Shown here: positions 23,460 through 32,964 of the stretch, one piece after another
How positions within the stretch are numbered: the first letter of the stretch is position 1
Layout of the letters: each line of letters begins with the position of its first letter
Assembly: GCF_900177425.1 (NCBI RefSeq)
Contig: NZ_LT840184.1
Coordinates: 3,264,263 to 3,328,262, forward strand
Reading direction: 5' to 3'
DNA: 64,000 nucleotides
Source: Paenibacillus uliginis N3/975
GTDB lineage: Bacteria; Bacillota; Bacilli; Paenibacillales; Paenibacillaceae
Program-made: the position numbers and the translations under genes
The notes under the pieces: model-generated
What the model was told of the DNA's origin: nothing
Seen by the model: the letters and a program-made list of their open reading frames with translations, nothing else
Database searches by the model: none

Positions 23460-24137
23460 ATGAAGCTATTGATCGTAGAGGACGATATTGGGATATCGCA
23501 CACAATTGCAAGAGTTATGCAGGATGAAGGGCATAAGGTTACGGAATGTCATAATGGAGAAGAGGGCTTGCATCAAGCATTGTACGGCGAGTTCGATTTA
23601 ATTATATTGGATATTATGCTGCCTAAAGTTGATGGATTTACGTTCATCCAAGAGCTGAGGAAGCAAAGAGTGGATACCCCGATTCTTTGTCTGACGGCAA
23701 AGGATGGATTGAACGACCGGGTAAAGGGGTTAACGATCGGAGCGGACGATTATGTGGTGAAGCCATTCGAGATTCCCGAACTGATCGTCAGAGCTAAAGT
23801 GCTGCTGCGTCGTTATGGCAAGGTTAATCAAGAAGAGCAGATTAGCTACGGCCCGATTGCTATTCAAGTTAGAAATCGTGCAATAACGGTCACGGGAGAA
23901 GAGCTGACTTTAACAGAAAAGGAATATGAGCTGCTTGAGTACCTGCTCATGAATAAAGAGCAGATCGTGACGAAGGAGCAAATCTATTACCGAATTTGGG
24001 GACTCGATTCGGAAGCGGGAATCGGCATCGTGGAGCTCTATGTCCATTATCTTCGGAAGAAGCTGTCTTTTTGGCATGCCGATCAATATATCCAAACCGT
24101 AAGAGGCTTGGGATACATACTCAGAATAAACAAGTAG
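23460..24137 (+). CDS. OmpR-family response regulator
   Basis: A 225-residue two-domain regulator: a receiver with acidic pocket ED8-9, phospho-Asp51 (LIILDIMLPKVDG) and Lys of the VKPF segment, then a winged helix (LTLTEKEYELLEYLLMNKEQ, YVHYLRKKL, IQTVRGLGYIL). GGAGG before ATG 23460 fixes the start. It probably receives phosphate from the kinase at 25966, which lies in the same operon with a membrane-anchored DUF885 protein between them. The target is unknown, but that operon itself is the obvious candidate. Confidence 0.9.
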   Translation: MKLLIVEDDIGISHTIARVMQDEGHKVTECHNGEEGLHQALYGEFDLIILDIMLPKVDGFTFIQELRKQRVDTPILCLTAKDGLNDRVKGLTIGADDYVVKPFEIPELIVRAKVLLRRYGKVNQEEQISYGPIAIQVRNRAITVTGEELTLTEKEYELLEYLLMNKEQIVTKEQIYYRIWGLDSEAGIGIVELYVHYLRKKLSFWHADQYIQTVRGLGYILRINK

Positions 24138-24206
24138 CTTTTCAAAGGGAAATCAAAGGTTCATCATATATATTCTTCTTATACTCTATAAAGGGGAGAT
24201 TAATGC

Positions 24207-25946
24207 ATGAACCTTGTAAGACAGATGTTTAAGAACACCAAATTAACTATTTTATTGGTAGCAGGATTACTTGTATTGCTGACTGTAGGTAGTTTGTTAT
24301 GGAAGGATCAACATAAATCAGAGGACTTCGGCACTATGATTCAAAAGATGGCGGTTGCCACCCTGAATAAGGACCCCGAGTTGCAACTTAAATATGGTGT
24401 GGAAGAACTGAATGGTCTTCGATGGGATCCCACTAAGCTAACGGACCTGTCGGATACCGATTACGAACAATTAAACGAAGAGAGAAATGGTTTTCTTGAA
24501 AAATTGAATGACTTTGATGTTGCCAAGCTTTCCCCGGAAGACAAACTCACCTACGATATCCTCAAATGGAACCTAAGCGCGGCGCAGCAAGTATATAAAT
24601 ATTGGGACCTGAACACAAATGATTACCTTTCCCTATCCATTTTTCCGCCGTATTTCGCGAACAACTATCCGATTCGCAACCAAGCAGATGCAGAGAATTA
24701 TATCGTTGCGCTGAACGGGTTTTCAGATAAAGTCGCGCATGTCATAGATAGAATTCAAGATAGACGGGAGAAAGGTGTTGTCCCTGCTTCTGAATTTCTG
24801 AAGGAAATGCTATCGAGTTATAGCAATTTGCGGAATACGAAACCGGAAGAAACGATTCTGTACAGTTTATATGCAGAGAAATTAACCGAGTTAAAACTCG
24901 ATCCCTCCGAAGAGGAGAAGCTAAAAAAAGAGCTAGCGCAAACCCTTACTGATCATGTACTGGTTTCTTACGGTAAACTTGCCGATGTGATCAAGAACGA
25001 TCTTATGAAGCAAGCATCCGTGAGCCAAGGAATCTGGAGTCAGCCGGACGGCAGCAAGTATTATTCTGCAAGCCTCAAACTTAATACGGGTACGGACCTC
25101 AGTCCTCAGGAAATTCACGAGATTTCTAAACGCAAGGTAGAAGAGATCATGAAGGAGCTAAGAAGCGGGGCTTCGGATCAAGCACAGACTACATCTGCAG
25201 CCAGGTTCCTAACCGGAGATGAATTGCTGCAAGCGTTAAATAGCAGTCTGTCGGATGCCACGCCCTATTTGTCCGATTGGTTTGAAGAGGAGCTTATCCC
25301 GGACCATCCAGTAGACGTGCGGGCGTATTCGGCTCTATTCACATCGGGAATGTATATCCCCTTATCTATAGATGGTGATAGGAGCGGGAGATTTGTCATT
25401 CCGCTCGAAAACCCGACCTCCGAAGAAATGGTTAAAATGCTTGCGTTGCATGAGGGTATCCCAGGACATCACTTACAATTTTCGATTCAATATGATCAAC
25501 CAACCATTCCATTAGTCCGCAAAATGATGATGACGTCTGGATACGTAGAGGGATGGGCGGTCTATATGGAAAGCTTATGCGCGGAGAAGGGCTTGCTTGA
25601 TCGGAACACGGTACTAATCCGTTTGCTGCAAAATTCCATAGGTACCGTGATAGATACGGGAATCCATGAGCTGAAGTGGACAAGAGAACAAGCTAATGAG
25701 TATCTGGTGAGTGCCATCGGAACGGAGAACGATGCTTTCATCGATTATGTCATTGCATTTCCAGGACTTAACGCATACTATGTGATCGGATCGGAGCAAT
25801 TCCAATCCCTTCGAGAGAAGGCGAAAAGCGAACTCGGGGATCGCTTTGATATCAAGGCATTTCATTCCGTTCTTCTTCGAAACGGTAATATGCCATTTTC
25901 GATATTGGAGCAGCAAGTGAATCAATACATCAATTCCGCCAAATAA
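24207..25946 (+). CDS. DUF885 family metallopeptidase-like protein, membrane anchored
   Basis: A 579-residue protein. Residues about 10-29 (TKLTILLVAGLLVLLTVGSL) form a single N-terminal membrane anchor, so the bulk faces outside. The rest is mostly helical and carries the zinc-site motif HEGIPGHH at residues 415-422, preceded by EMVKMLAL, typical of DUF885 proteins. EGWAVYMESLCAEKGL supplies the downstream Glu region. It lies between the response regulator and its kinase, 20 bases before the latter, so it may be the output or the sensor partner of the system. The substrate is unknown. Confidence 0.82.
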   Translation: MNLVRQMFKNTKLTILLVAGLLVLLTVGSLLWKDQHKSEDFGTMIQKMAVATLNKDPELQLKYGVEELNGLRWDPTKLTDLSDTDYEQLNEERNGFLEKLNDFDVAKLSPEDKLTYDILKWNLSAAQQVYKYWDLNTNDYLSLSIFPPYFANNYPIRNQADAENYIVALNGFSDKVAHVIDRIQDRREKGVVPASEFLKEMLSSYSNLRNTKPEETILYSLYAEKLTELKLDPSEEEKLKKELAQTLTDHVLVSYGKLADVIKNDLMKQASVSQGIWSQPDGSKYYSASLKLNTGTDLSPQEIHEISKRKVEEIMKELRSGASDQAQTTSAARFLTGDELLQALNSSLSDATPYLSDWFEEELIPDHPVDVRAYSALFTSGMYIPLSIDGDRSGRFVIPLENPTSEEMVKMLALHEGIPGHHLQFSIQYDQPTIPLVRKMMMTSGYVEGWAVYMESLCAEKGLLDRNTVLIRLLQNSIGTVIDTGIHELKWTREQANEYLVSAIGTENDAFIDYVIAFPGLNAYYVIGSEQFQSLREKAKSELGDRFDIKAFHSVLLRNGNMPFSILEQQVNQYINSAK

Positions 25947-25965
25947 AAGGAGAGCAGACCCCGGT

Positions 25966-27237
25966 ATGATTAAACGCACGCTAGTACGAATGACGATATG
26001 GAACAGCACGGTCGTATTTTGCTTGCTCATCATACTGGGGGGAGCGTTATACGGGCTGGCGCGTTATCGGATCTATTCCGACATTGACCGTCAGCTGGTG
26101 TTCAATATTGACCACATGCAACAAATTTCTCTAAGTAACGGGGAGCAAGTCATAAACGTTGATTCGAAGGAACCGGAACGTTTTATGATGTTATTCTATT
26201 GGGATTCCAACGATAAATTGCTTCGAAGCTTTTATTATAAAGTGCCATTTATCGAATTAAGTTCAATGCTTCTGGAAAAACAAAACCACATGGGACCCGA
26301 GTCGATACGCGTGGGTAAGAAAACTTATCGATTCGTGAGCAGACCCTATCAGGGCAATTTGCCATTAGTCGAGAAGCTGTCGAACACGCCTTTGAAAACA
26401 GTTCAGATATATACGGAAATTTCTACCGAGGCGTATTATTTGAATCGGTTATTATGGAGTATTAGTATCGGAATCGGTATCGGCGCGATAATATCTATCA
26501 TCGCAGGTTACGCATTGGCTAGACGGGCGCTCATTCCGATTCAGAAGGCTTGGGACAAACAGCAGCAATTCGTTGCAGATGCCTCTCACGAGTTGAGGAG
26601 TCCGCTTTCGGTCGTCCGAGGGCAAACACAAATATTGTTACGCCATCCCGATCATACGATCGAGGAAGAAAGCGCTCCAATTTCAGCCATTCTGAAAGAA
26701 ACCAAAAGAATGAGCAACATGGTAGACGGGCTGCTTCTTCTGGCAAGAGGCGATTCTCATGAGGAAGTCATCTCATGCAAACCTGTGCGAGTTGACGGGA
26801 TTATTAAAGAGATTGCAAAAAATATGGAGCCGATAATGGATTACAAGCAGTTGCGGTTACAGCTTCATGTCGAAGGCTCGGAATCGCTCATAAATGGAGA
26901 TGAGGATCGTCTCATACAGTTGTTCATGATTTTGTTGGACAATGCTATTAAATTTACGCAGGCGGATGGGCAAATCGATCTTGAGTGTCTTAGGCAGGGG
27001 AAATCAGTTCTCGTAACCGTCAAGGATAACGGAGTGGGTATTTCGGAACACGAATTGCCACTCGTATTTAATCGCTTTTACAAGGGAGATTCCTCTAGAA
27101 ATAGAGGGGATCATGGAGCGGGTCTAGGGCTATCGATCGCGCGTTGGATCGTCGATCAACATCAAGGTTCTGTCCACATTAGCAGCGGGGTAGGGTGTGG
27201 TACGACCGTTAAGATTCGTTTTCCAATGATTAGTTAA
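25966..27237 (+). CDS. Sensor histidine kinase
   Basis: A 423-residue membrane kinase. Helix 1 is at about 10-30 and helix 2 at about 165-187 (ISIGIGIGAIISIIAGYALA), framing an extracellular sensor domain. DASHELRSPLSVV carries the phospho-His208. The ATPase domain shows LLDNAIKFT, KDNGVGIS and GAGLGLSIARWIV. GGAGAG lies upstream of ATG. It is the third gene of the operon with the regulator at 23460. Having sensor, effector and regulator in a single cassette of about 4 kb is unusual for this array. Confidence 0.92.
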   Translation: MIKRTLVRMTIWNSTVVFCLLIILGGALYGLARYRIYSDIDRQLVFNIDHMQQISLSNGEQVINVDSKEPERFMMLFYWDSNDKLLRSFYYKVPFIELSSMLLEKQNHMGPESIRVGKKTYRFVSRPYQGNLPLVEKLSNTPLKTVQIYTEISTEAYYLNRLLWSISIGIGIGAIISIIAGYALARRALIPIQKAWDKQQQFVADASHELRSPLSVVRGQTQILLRHPDHTIEEESAPISAILKETKRMSNMVDGLLLLARGDSHEEVISCKPVRVDGIIKEIAKNMEPIMDYKQLRLQLHVEGSESLINGDEDRLIQLFMILLDNAIKFTQADGQIDLECLRQGKSVLVTVKDNGVGISEHELPLVFNRFYKGDSSRNRGDHGAGLGLSIARWIVDQHQGSVHISSGVGCGTTVKIRFPMIS

Positions 27238-27257
27238 ATAGCAGAGTTGATGGATAC

Positions 27258-27318
27258 CGCGGCAGCCGACCAGACAATCGGCTGCCGTTTTCATTAAGCT
27301 AAAGGGCAACTAAGTTGA
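27258..27318. repeat. Separator (hairpin plus A site)
   Basis: The stem GCGGCAGCCGA...TCGGCTGCCGTTTTC is followed by TCATTAAGCTAAAGGGCAAC and TAAGTTGACG (A core with one change). The B core upstream is unclear. Confidence 0.75.
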
Positions 27319-27363
27319 CGAATCTATGATTCTACTGTAATTTCATATAGTGTTACACATCAT

Positions 27364-27462
27364 ATGTGGAGAGAACTCATAATACTACTTATAAATGCAG
27401 AGCAGTATATAGCAGAACAAAATCAGATTTGGCTAAGGAATGAGTTTGAAAAATATACTTGA
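27364..27462 (+). other. Short open frame of doubtful coding status
   Basis: A 32-codon frame (MWRELIILLINAEQYIAEQN...) without a clear ribosome site. It is followed by a terminator at 27474, so the region may be transcribed. It may be a remnant. Confidence 0.25.
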
Positions 27463-27473
27463 AGCATTTTAAA

Positions 27474-27503
27474 AAAACAACATCCAAAACGATGTTGTTT
27501 TTT
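27474..27503 (+). terminator. Rho-independent terminator
   Basis: AAAACAACATC pairs with GATGTTGTTTT around CAAAAC and is followed by T4. Confidence 0.75.
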
Positions 27504-27716
27504 TATTTGGATTTGTTTTGGTTTCTGCAATTACTTCTCCAAGTATAATCTAGATTTCGATCTTATATGGAAAATTTTAGTTCATTTTTATCATCAAAGA
27601 CACTATAATAGTAATAGCTAAGTTGAATAGTGAAATCTCTTAAAGCATAGGCTTTCCAATTGAATATGAGAATTGAAAATAGGAAATAATTATTGTTAGA
27701 GAGGTGGAAATAAAAC

Positions 27717-27969
27717 ATGTTGAAAAAAAATAGTTGTAATAACCTCTATAATAACACTGTTTACAGCAGGAGCCCTAACTGCAAATTTATTAGTGGATCC
27801 TAGTAGTAATGATATGCCCTTGAGCCCCAAATTAAGTATTCCAGAACAGTCATCACCAAACTCTACCAGTACAGATACTCATTTAGGTACAGAATTAAGA
27901 AGCTCAAAAGATCCGGAATTATCTCCTAGTGCCAAAAATCTCGATAGTATAGCGCAAATTGGTTTTTGA
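27717..27969 (+). pseudogene. Small secreted peptide gene with a slipped A-run
   Basis: ATG after AGAGAGGTGG is followed by TTG and eight A. As written the frame fails. With one A fewer it reads KKIVVITSIITLFTAGALTA, a good signal peptide, then a polar tail of about 55 residues rich in Ser/Pro/Asp ending NLDSIAQIGF. The 83-residue product resembles exported pro-peptides in size and plan, but no homology is claimed. The A8 tract could allow phase-variable or slippage expression, or be a sequencing error. Confidence 0.5.
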
Positions 27970-28020
27970 TTATGGAATTTTTTTAAGGGAGGATTCTTCA
28001 AAATAGTTGTAAAATTCATA

Positions 28021-28062
28021 AAAAGGAGCAGTTGTCGAGAGACACTAACTGCTCCTTTTTTT
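28021..28062 (+). terminator. Rho-independent terminator
   Basis: AAAAGGAGCAGTT pairs with AACTGCTCCTTTT around GTCGAGAGACACT and is followed by TTTG. Confidence 0.75.
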
Positions 28063-28082
28063 GTAATGTGTCACATCATATC

Positions 28083-28224
28083 TGTCGGGGGACAAAAACA
28101 TGGTCCCTTTGAAAGTCGCTATTAGCGGCTTTTTTTGTTTTAACGGTACAAGTTCTTCTCCTGAGCCAAAGACAAGAACTTGTACCGATTGCAGTAAAGG
28201 ACAAGAACATATTCCGATTACCGA
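28083..28224 (+). mobile_element. TGTCGG mini-element, copy 7
   Basis: It starts TGTCGGGGGACAAAAACATG, has the AGCGGC stem, reversed and forward central motifs (TACAAGTTCTTCTCC, GACAAGAACTTGTACCGATT) and ends GATTACCGA. A GTGTCACATCATAT motif of another family touches its left end. An A site follows 38 bp later. Confidence 0.8.
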
Positions 28225-28260
28225 TTAGATACGTTTTTAATTATTTACACGGCTCTAATT

Positions 28261-28288
28261 TATTAAGCTAACGGGCAGGTTAGTATGA
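28261..28288. repeat. A site
   Basis: TATTAAGCTAAC, spacer GGGCAG, GTTAGTATGAAT. Confidence 0.75.
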
Positions 28289-28468
28289 ATTAGTGTGTAA
28301 CTAGTCCTTAGTTTATTCCGTTATTCAAAGTAAGCATATAATTGGATTAAGCTATCCGGTTTACTTGGTTGGTTAATTAGAAATAAGGAAAATGCTATTT
28401 ACGGAGAAGGCTATGTCTTCATGCGAACATAAGTGGTGATGCACTAAAAAAGAGGAGGGCAATGCAGA

Positions 28469-28804
28469 ATGGAATTCAAACTTGGGGACGTTTCTTTTCA
28501 TCTACCCCCTTTACACATTACGATTATCACAATAATTATTATTTTCTTTTTAATAAGGTGGAGCAAGCAATTAGAAACGAGACGTTTTACGGTTTTCATT
28601 TACTTTTTGATCAGTACAACGATTACTCCCATTTTTTCCTACGGAACAAAAGAAGGTGTCTTTCAGCTATGGATTCCCATAGGATTTATGGTGGTTTTCC
28701 CTTATTTGTTTCACAGCGAAAGAAATCATCCTTCTAAAATGAAAGCGAGTATTTTAGGATTTCTTATAGCATTGTATCAGTTAATTCTTCAATATGTCGG
28801 GTAG
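28469..28804 (+). CDS. Small membrane protein
   Basis: A 111-residue protein with three to four hydrophobic segments (about 15-32, 42-60, 68-84, 94-110). GAGGAGG lies 10 bases before ATG 28469. An overlapping frame from 28462 is less likely because the ribosome site would be too close. Family not recognised. Confidence 0.65.
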   Translation: MEFKLGDVSFHLPPLHITIITIIIIFFLIRWSKQLETRRFTVFIYFLISTTITPIFSYGTKEGVFQLWIPIGFMVVFPYLFHSERNHPSKMKASILGFLIALYQLILQYVG

Positions 28805-28900
28805 ATTTTGATATTCCACGAAATAATTCACTGGCTATCAGAAGAATAAATCAGATAGGGCAGTATGGTTACTATAAAAAATAGAAAGAAGTCAGATAAC

Positions 28901-29389
28901 ATGGGAATGCGTGGATATTATGTAGCCATGGATGATAATCTGGTGCAGCAGATTGAAGCAGGCGACATTGCACTGAAGAATTTGAAAATAGGCGATTATC
29001 CGGGACTGAACATTGATCGAACCTGGGAGGCGATTCACTATTTGCTTTGTGGAGATATTTCCGATGGAGAGCTCCCTCTTGGCAATGTGGTTCCACTAAA
29101 GTCAGACAAAGGCATCGATTTTGGCTCATTTGGGGCGTTCACTTTACGCGCCGAGCAAGTTACAGGAGCACTTCAGGCTATGTCTGAGCTAGATGAAGCG
29201 CAGCTACGTTTGCGGTATGATTTCTCGGCATTGGTCAGGGAAGAGGTATATCCTCTTGAGCCGGATACTGTTTCAGACGAGGATACGGACGCATTCTTTT
29301 CCTACATGCTTCAGTATTTTAACGAAATCCGACGTTTCCACAGCCAAACGGTAGCCGAGAGCAAAGGTCTCATCTTCTATATTGTTTAG
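28901..29389 (+). CDS. DUF1877 family protein (YfbM-like)
   Basis: A 162-residue cytosolic protein of the DUF1877 family. The typical start MGMRGYYVAMDDNLVQQIEA, the middle IDRTWEAIHYLLCGD and the end FHSQTVAESKGLIFYIV are visible. The frame is open upstream to 28865, but homologues begin at MGMRG, and the codons before it are low complexity. The ribosome site is weak (AAAGAAG). Function unknown. The family is often found singly in accessory regions. Confidence 0.82.
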   Translation: MGMRGYYVAMDDNLVQQIEAGDIALKNLKIGDYPGLNIDRTWEAIHYLLCGDISDGELPLGNVVPLKSDKGIDFGSFGAFTLRAEQVTGALQAMSELDEAQLRLRYDFSALVREEVYPLEPDTVSDEDTDAFFSYMLQYFNEIRRFHSQTVAESKGLIFYIV

Positions 29390-29398
29390 AAAAGGACC

Positions 29399-29490
29399 GG
29401 CATTAAGCTAACGACACACGATAGCAAAATGACAATAGGCTGCCGAGATTATCGGCAGTCTGTTCAGGTAACGGGCAGGATAGTCCCAAC
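29399..29490. repeat. Complete separator: B site, hairpin, A site
   Basis: B: GCATTAAGCTAAC, GACACAC, GATAGCAAAAT. Stem: AGGCTGCCGAGATTATCGGCAGTCT. A: AGGTAAC, GGGCAG, GATAGTCCCAAC. Confidence 0.85.
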
Positions 29491-29543
29491 GAGCCATGGT
29501 CTATAATTATGGTGATTTGTTCGGTTAACAGGAGGAGGCTATC

Positions 29544-30047
29544 ATTAAAATCCATATTATTGGCGGTTCAGGAAGTGGTAAGTCGTACATATCAGCTTTG
29601 TTAGGTGAAAAATTCAATACTCCACATTACGATTTAGATGATATTTTTTGGGACGATGAAGCAGATGTTTATGGGGTAAAAGCTTCAGAGGTACAGCGGG
29701 ATAAAAAACTTAGAGAAATTGTTAGTCATGACTCATGGATCATAGAAGGTGTCTATAGATCATGGGTAGAACCGAGCTTATCAACTGCGGATAAGATTAT
29801 TGTTCTTATGCCTCCCTTGCCTGTCCAAGAAGAAAGAATATGGAAACGATATGAAGAACGTGTTTCAGGAACCGTCGTAAGTAAAAAATGAGAGACTCTC
29901 GAAGGTATCAAGAACCTATTAGAGTGGAACAAAAAATATAATCTTGAAAAGCTCCCTCATTTTGTTGAAAGCTGTGGTTATGGAGAAAAGATTATTATCG
30001 TAACTGATAATTTGGATATTATTGAAATTGTTTTGAAATTAAACTAA
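29544..30047 (+). pseudogene. Adenylate-kinase-like P-loop protein with one stop and no ATG
   Basis: The frame reads IKIHIIGGSGSGKSYISALL, with an intact Walker A GGSGSGKS, then HYDLDDIFWDDE, SWIIEGVYRSWVEPSL and KIIVLMPPLP. After SKK there is a TGA at about 29889-29891, then TLEGIKNLLEWNKKYNLEKL and a proper end. AGGAGGAGG lies upstream, but the codon at the expected start is ATT. It belongs to the group annotated as DNA-topology modulation or shikimate/adenylate-kinase-like proteins. Two single-base lesions explain the loss. Its last codons overlap the following A site. Confidence 0.75.
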
Positions 30048-30063
30048 CGGGCAGGATAGTTAC
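30037..30063. repeat. A site
   Basis: AATTAAACTAAC, spacer GGGCAG, GATAGTTACAA. It overlaps the stop codon of the preceding gene, which lacks its own B site and hairpin. Confidence 0.75.
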
Positions 30064-30159
30064 AAATAAAGGAAATCACAATAGAGGGCAAATAAACCTC
30101 ATCAAAAAAAGGATTTAAAGAAGTGGTCATATATAAAGAAGAAACCAGCGAGGATCGTT

Positions 30160-30684
30160 ATGTATGAAGATTTGAGAGGGAAAGTAGTATTTATTACAGG
30201 TACCGGATCGGGAATAGGTAGATCGACAGCATTGTCTTTTGCTCGGCAATGCGCCAGTATTTTTGTTGTTGATCTATATGAAACAGAAGGTAAAAGGACT
30301 ATAGAAGAGTGCGAGTCCTTAGGTGGAAAAGGTGCCTTTAGAAAGGCTGATGTAAGTATAGGGTCAGAAGTAGAAGAAGCAGTAAGTACTTGTCTCCGTA
30401 CTTTTCAAAGAATTGATATTGGTGTTAATAACGCAGGCATATGCATTGGTGGATTAACGGCTAAGTGCAATGAAGAGGATTTTGATAATGTTATAAGTGT
30501 AAATTTGAAGGGAACTTGGTTATGTATGAAACATGAAATACAAGCAATGACTCTGCAAGGACGTGGAGTCATTATTAAATACTGCTTCAATTGCTGGACT
30601 AGAGAGAGGGCGCTGCTGGACAATTACCTGGAAAGCGGTCAGCAGGAGGCCTTCCGTCAGGTGGTCGCCGAAATATTCGATTGA
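30160..30684 (+). pseudogene. Short-chain dehydrogenase, truncated
   Basis: The Rossmann start KVVFITGTGSGIGRSTALSF (TGxxxGIG) and VNNAGI are intact. After GVII an extra A shifts the frame; the next frame would read NTASIAGLE, the normal beta-5 of SDR enzymes. The catalytic YxxxK region is missing. The last 75 bases (LLDNYLESGQQEAFRQVVAE) are GC-rich and belong to a different protein. It is therefore an N-terminal half fused by deletion to a foreign fragment. Confidence 0.75.
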
Positions 30685-30731
30685 AAAAATTATGCAACTA
30701 CTTAACTTATGAATGAAAGAAGGTATAGAAA

Positions 30732-31746
30732 ATGATACGAGAAATTGAAGAGCAATTCACTGAAGAGATCCTTACCGAAGCAATAAAGCGATATAACATT
30801 AATAATGATACTGTTCGTTCATTGGGCGGTTATGAAAGCTTTGTTTATGAATATCAGAAAAACAATGCATTTTTCATATTAAAAATCACACATACAATTA
30901 GAAAATCAAGAAATTATATACGGGGTGAAATTGAATTTCTAAATTTTTTGTCGAATAAAGGTCTGGCAGTTTCAAATGCTGTTCCATCGACCAGGGGTAA
31001 TATGGTTGAAGAAATTGCTGCAGAAAATGGATCGTTCCTAGCCATTTCATATGAAAAGTCTCTTGGAAAAGAAGTGTCGGATGAAGATTGGAATGAATCG
31101 CTTTACGAAAAATGGGGCGAATTTCTTGGGAAAATCCATCATGCCACAAAGGGTTATGAATGGAGTAATCCGGCGTTTAAACGACAATCTTGGGAGCAAG
31201 AAGTTCAATTAAAGGCGGAGAAATACCTGAGACCTAATGATGTAATGATTTCAATTCTAAAAGAAAGATTAACAAAACTTACTTCTCTGCCCAAGTCCAA
31301 AGATATATACGGTTTGACTCATACTGATTTTCATCAAAGTAATTTTTATCTGCATAACGGAGACATTTATTTGTTCGATTTCGATGATTGCGGTTATACG
31401 TATTTTGTAAACGATATTGGGATTACATTGTACTATGCACTTTTTTATCCGTTTAAGGAATTTGAAAATAAAACGGAATATTATAGATTGTTTTCCGCCA
31501 TTTTATAAAAGGATATCTAAAGGAAAATACAATCCAAGAAGAAGAAATAGTATATTTACAAGATTTTATTAAACTTCGTCATGCATTGCTGTATATTTAT
31601 TTTCATCAAGCAAACGATGTGTCAAAATTGGATGAAGAATCGATGAACAGGTTAAAAGAGCTTCAACGAGTAGCCGCTTCTGATGACCCTATGCTGCCGA
31701 TTGATTTTGTTCAAGAATTTAAAAGCATTTATAATAGTATTCATTA
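30732..31746 (+). pseudogene. Aminoglycoside-phosphotransferase-fold kinase, frameshifted
   Basis: The body shows the APH/choline kinase fold: VRSLGGYESFVYEYQKNNAF, and the catalytic loop THTDFHQSNFY (Asp199, Asn204) and Mg loop LFDFDDCG (Asp216, Asp218). The frame ends at 31508, but the next frame continues KGYLKENTIQEEEIVYLQDF, HALLYIYFHQANDVSKLDEE to IYNSIH at 31746, the usual C-terminal helices. A single base change near 31490-31505 therefore breaks it. It would phosphorylate a small hydroxyl compound; resistance is possible but not shown. AAAGAAGG lies upstream of ATG. Confidence 0.78.
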
Positions 31747-31767
31747 ACCTGGGAGCATCGCATTTTA

Positions 31768-31828
31768 CTAACGTAGGGGCTGACTCAACACAGCCGGCTC
31801 ATAGGGGCCGGCTGTGTGTTTTTTAACT
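31768..31828. repeat. Separator, degenerate B site plus hairpin
   Basis: TTACTAACGTAGGGGCTGAC resembles a B core. The stem ACACAGCCGGC...GCCGGCTGTGT is followed by TTTTTTAA. No A site is seen before the TGTCGG element at 31879. Confidence 0.6.
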
Positions 31829-31878
31829 TATATTTTTTCCGATAAAAAATGGTGTTTTTTAGTGTGTGACAACACTAA

Positions 31879-32023
31879 TGTCGAGGGACAAGAACATTCT
31901 CCCATTGAAAGTCGCTATTAAAGCGGCTTTTTTGCTTTAAGGGTACAAGTTCTTGTCCCAAGCCGAGGACAAGAACTTGTACCCATTGCCGTAAAGGACA
32001 CGAACTTTGTTCCGATTACCGAT
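31879..32023 (+). mobile_element. TGTCGG mini-element, copy 8
   Basis: It starts TGTCGAGGGACAAGAACAT, has the AAAGCGGC stem, the palindrome GGTACAAGTTCTTGTCC / GGACAAGAACTTGTACC, and ends GGACACGAACTTTGTTCCGA then TTACCGA. A lone GGGTACAAGAACATG follows at about 32101. No A site follows. Confidence 0.75.
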
Positions 32024-32200
32024 TTGATGATGATCTAAACAGATGTACATCTTGTAGGCATTTGTACGATCATGCATGAGAATGGCCGAATAAAATATTG
32101 AGGGTACAAGAACATGATTAATTTTGCTGCATTTTAATTCAATGATGCTTCTCTGTTTGCTATCTGTTAGAAAGAGTTTAGGAGGGGATCATCAGCCGAA

Positions 32201-32747
32201 CTTTTTTTCAGATCCCTTTACAGGAAGTAGATGAACTTACCATAAAATTTTTTAACGATAATCCAAATCCGATTACAAATGTTGTGATGTTAGTCGCATG
32301 TTGTGTAGGTACAAGCAGGTTAGGGGATTTACAGGAAGGTGACATTGTTTATGTTACAGACTTAACTCGGATCACTCGAAGTACGCAGGATTTATTTGAA
32401 TTGATTGATATAATACGAAGTAAAAAGGCAAGCTTAAAATCAATCAAGGATTCATGGCTAGATTTATCAGAGGATAATCCATACAGCCAATTCTTAATTA
32501 TAGTAATGGCTGGTGTTAACCAATTAGAGCGAGATCTTATCCGTATGCGTCAACGTGAAGGGATTGATCTGGCTAAGAAAGAAGGCAAGTTTAAAGGCGG
32601 TTAAAGAAATATCATAAAAATCACGCAGGAATGAATTATGCAGTAAAACTATATAAAGAAGGAGGTATGACTGTAAATCAAATTTGTGAAATTACAAATG
32701 TGTCTAGGGCTTCATTATATAGAAAGCTGTCGGAAGGGAAACAATAA
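32201..32747 (+). pseudogene. Serine recombinase (resolvase/invertase) remnant
   Basis: Recognisable parts are GDIVYVTDLTRITRSTQDLF, SWLDLSEDNPYSQFLIIVMA, then NQLERDLIRMRQREGIDLAK, which contains the E-helix, and, after a frameshift at 32603, GMNYAVKLYKEGGMTVNQIC and NVSRASLYRKL, the C-terminal helix-turn-helix. The catalytic Ser region (YxRVSTxxQ) is gone, replaced by unrelated sequence before 32330. It lies directly before the palindromic site at 32755. Confidence 0.78.
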
Positions 32748-32754
32748 TCGTTCC

Positions 32755-32786
32755 TTATTCCATTAAAGGGCCATTTAATGGAATAA
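32755..32786. repeat. Second-type core site (left border of serine-hydrolase cassette)
   Basis: The arms TTATTCCATTAAA and TTTAATGGAATAA are perfect 13-bp inverted repeats around GGGCCA. The centre GGGC is shared with A sites but the arms differ. A matching site is at 33990-34021. Confidence 0.75.
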
Positions 32787-32964
32787 GAATCTCAAGCAAA
32801 AATATTTTTGATAACATTGGTATGAAGTTTGTGAAGCATTACATTTAAACAAGTTATCACTAATGTTATAATTTATCTATGTCAATACATTTAAAACTAC
32901 TCATTAGTAGGATTATACGAATTAAGGATTGTTAAGAAATATATATTTAATGGAGAGAGTTACA

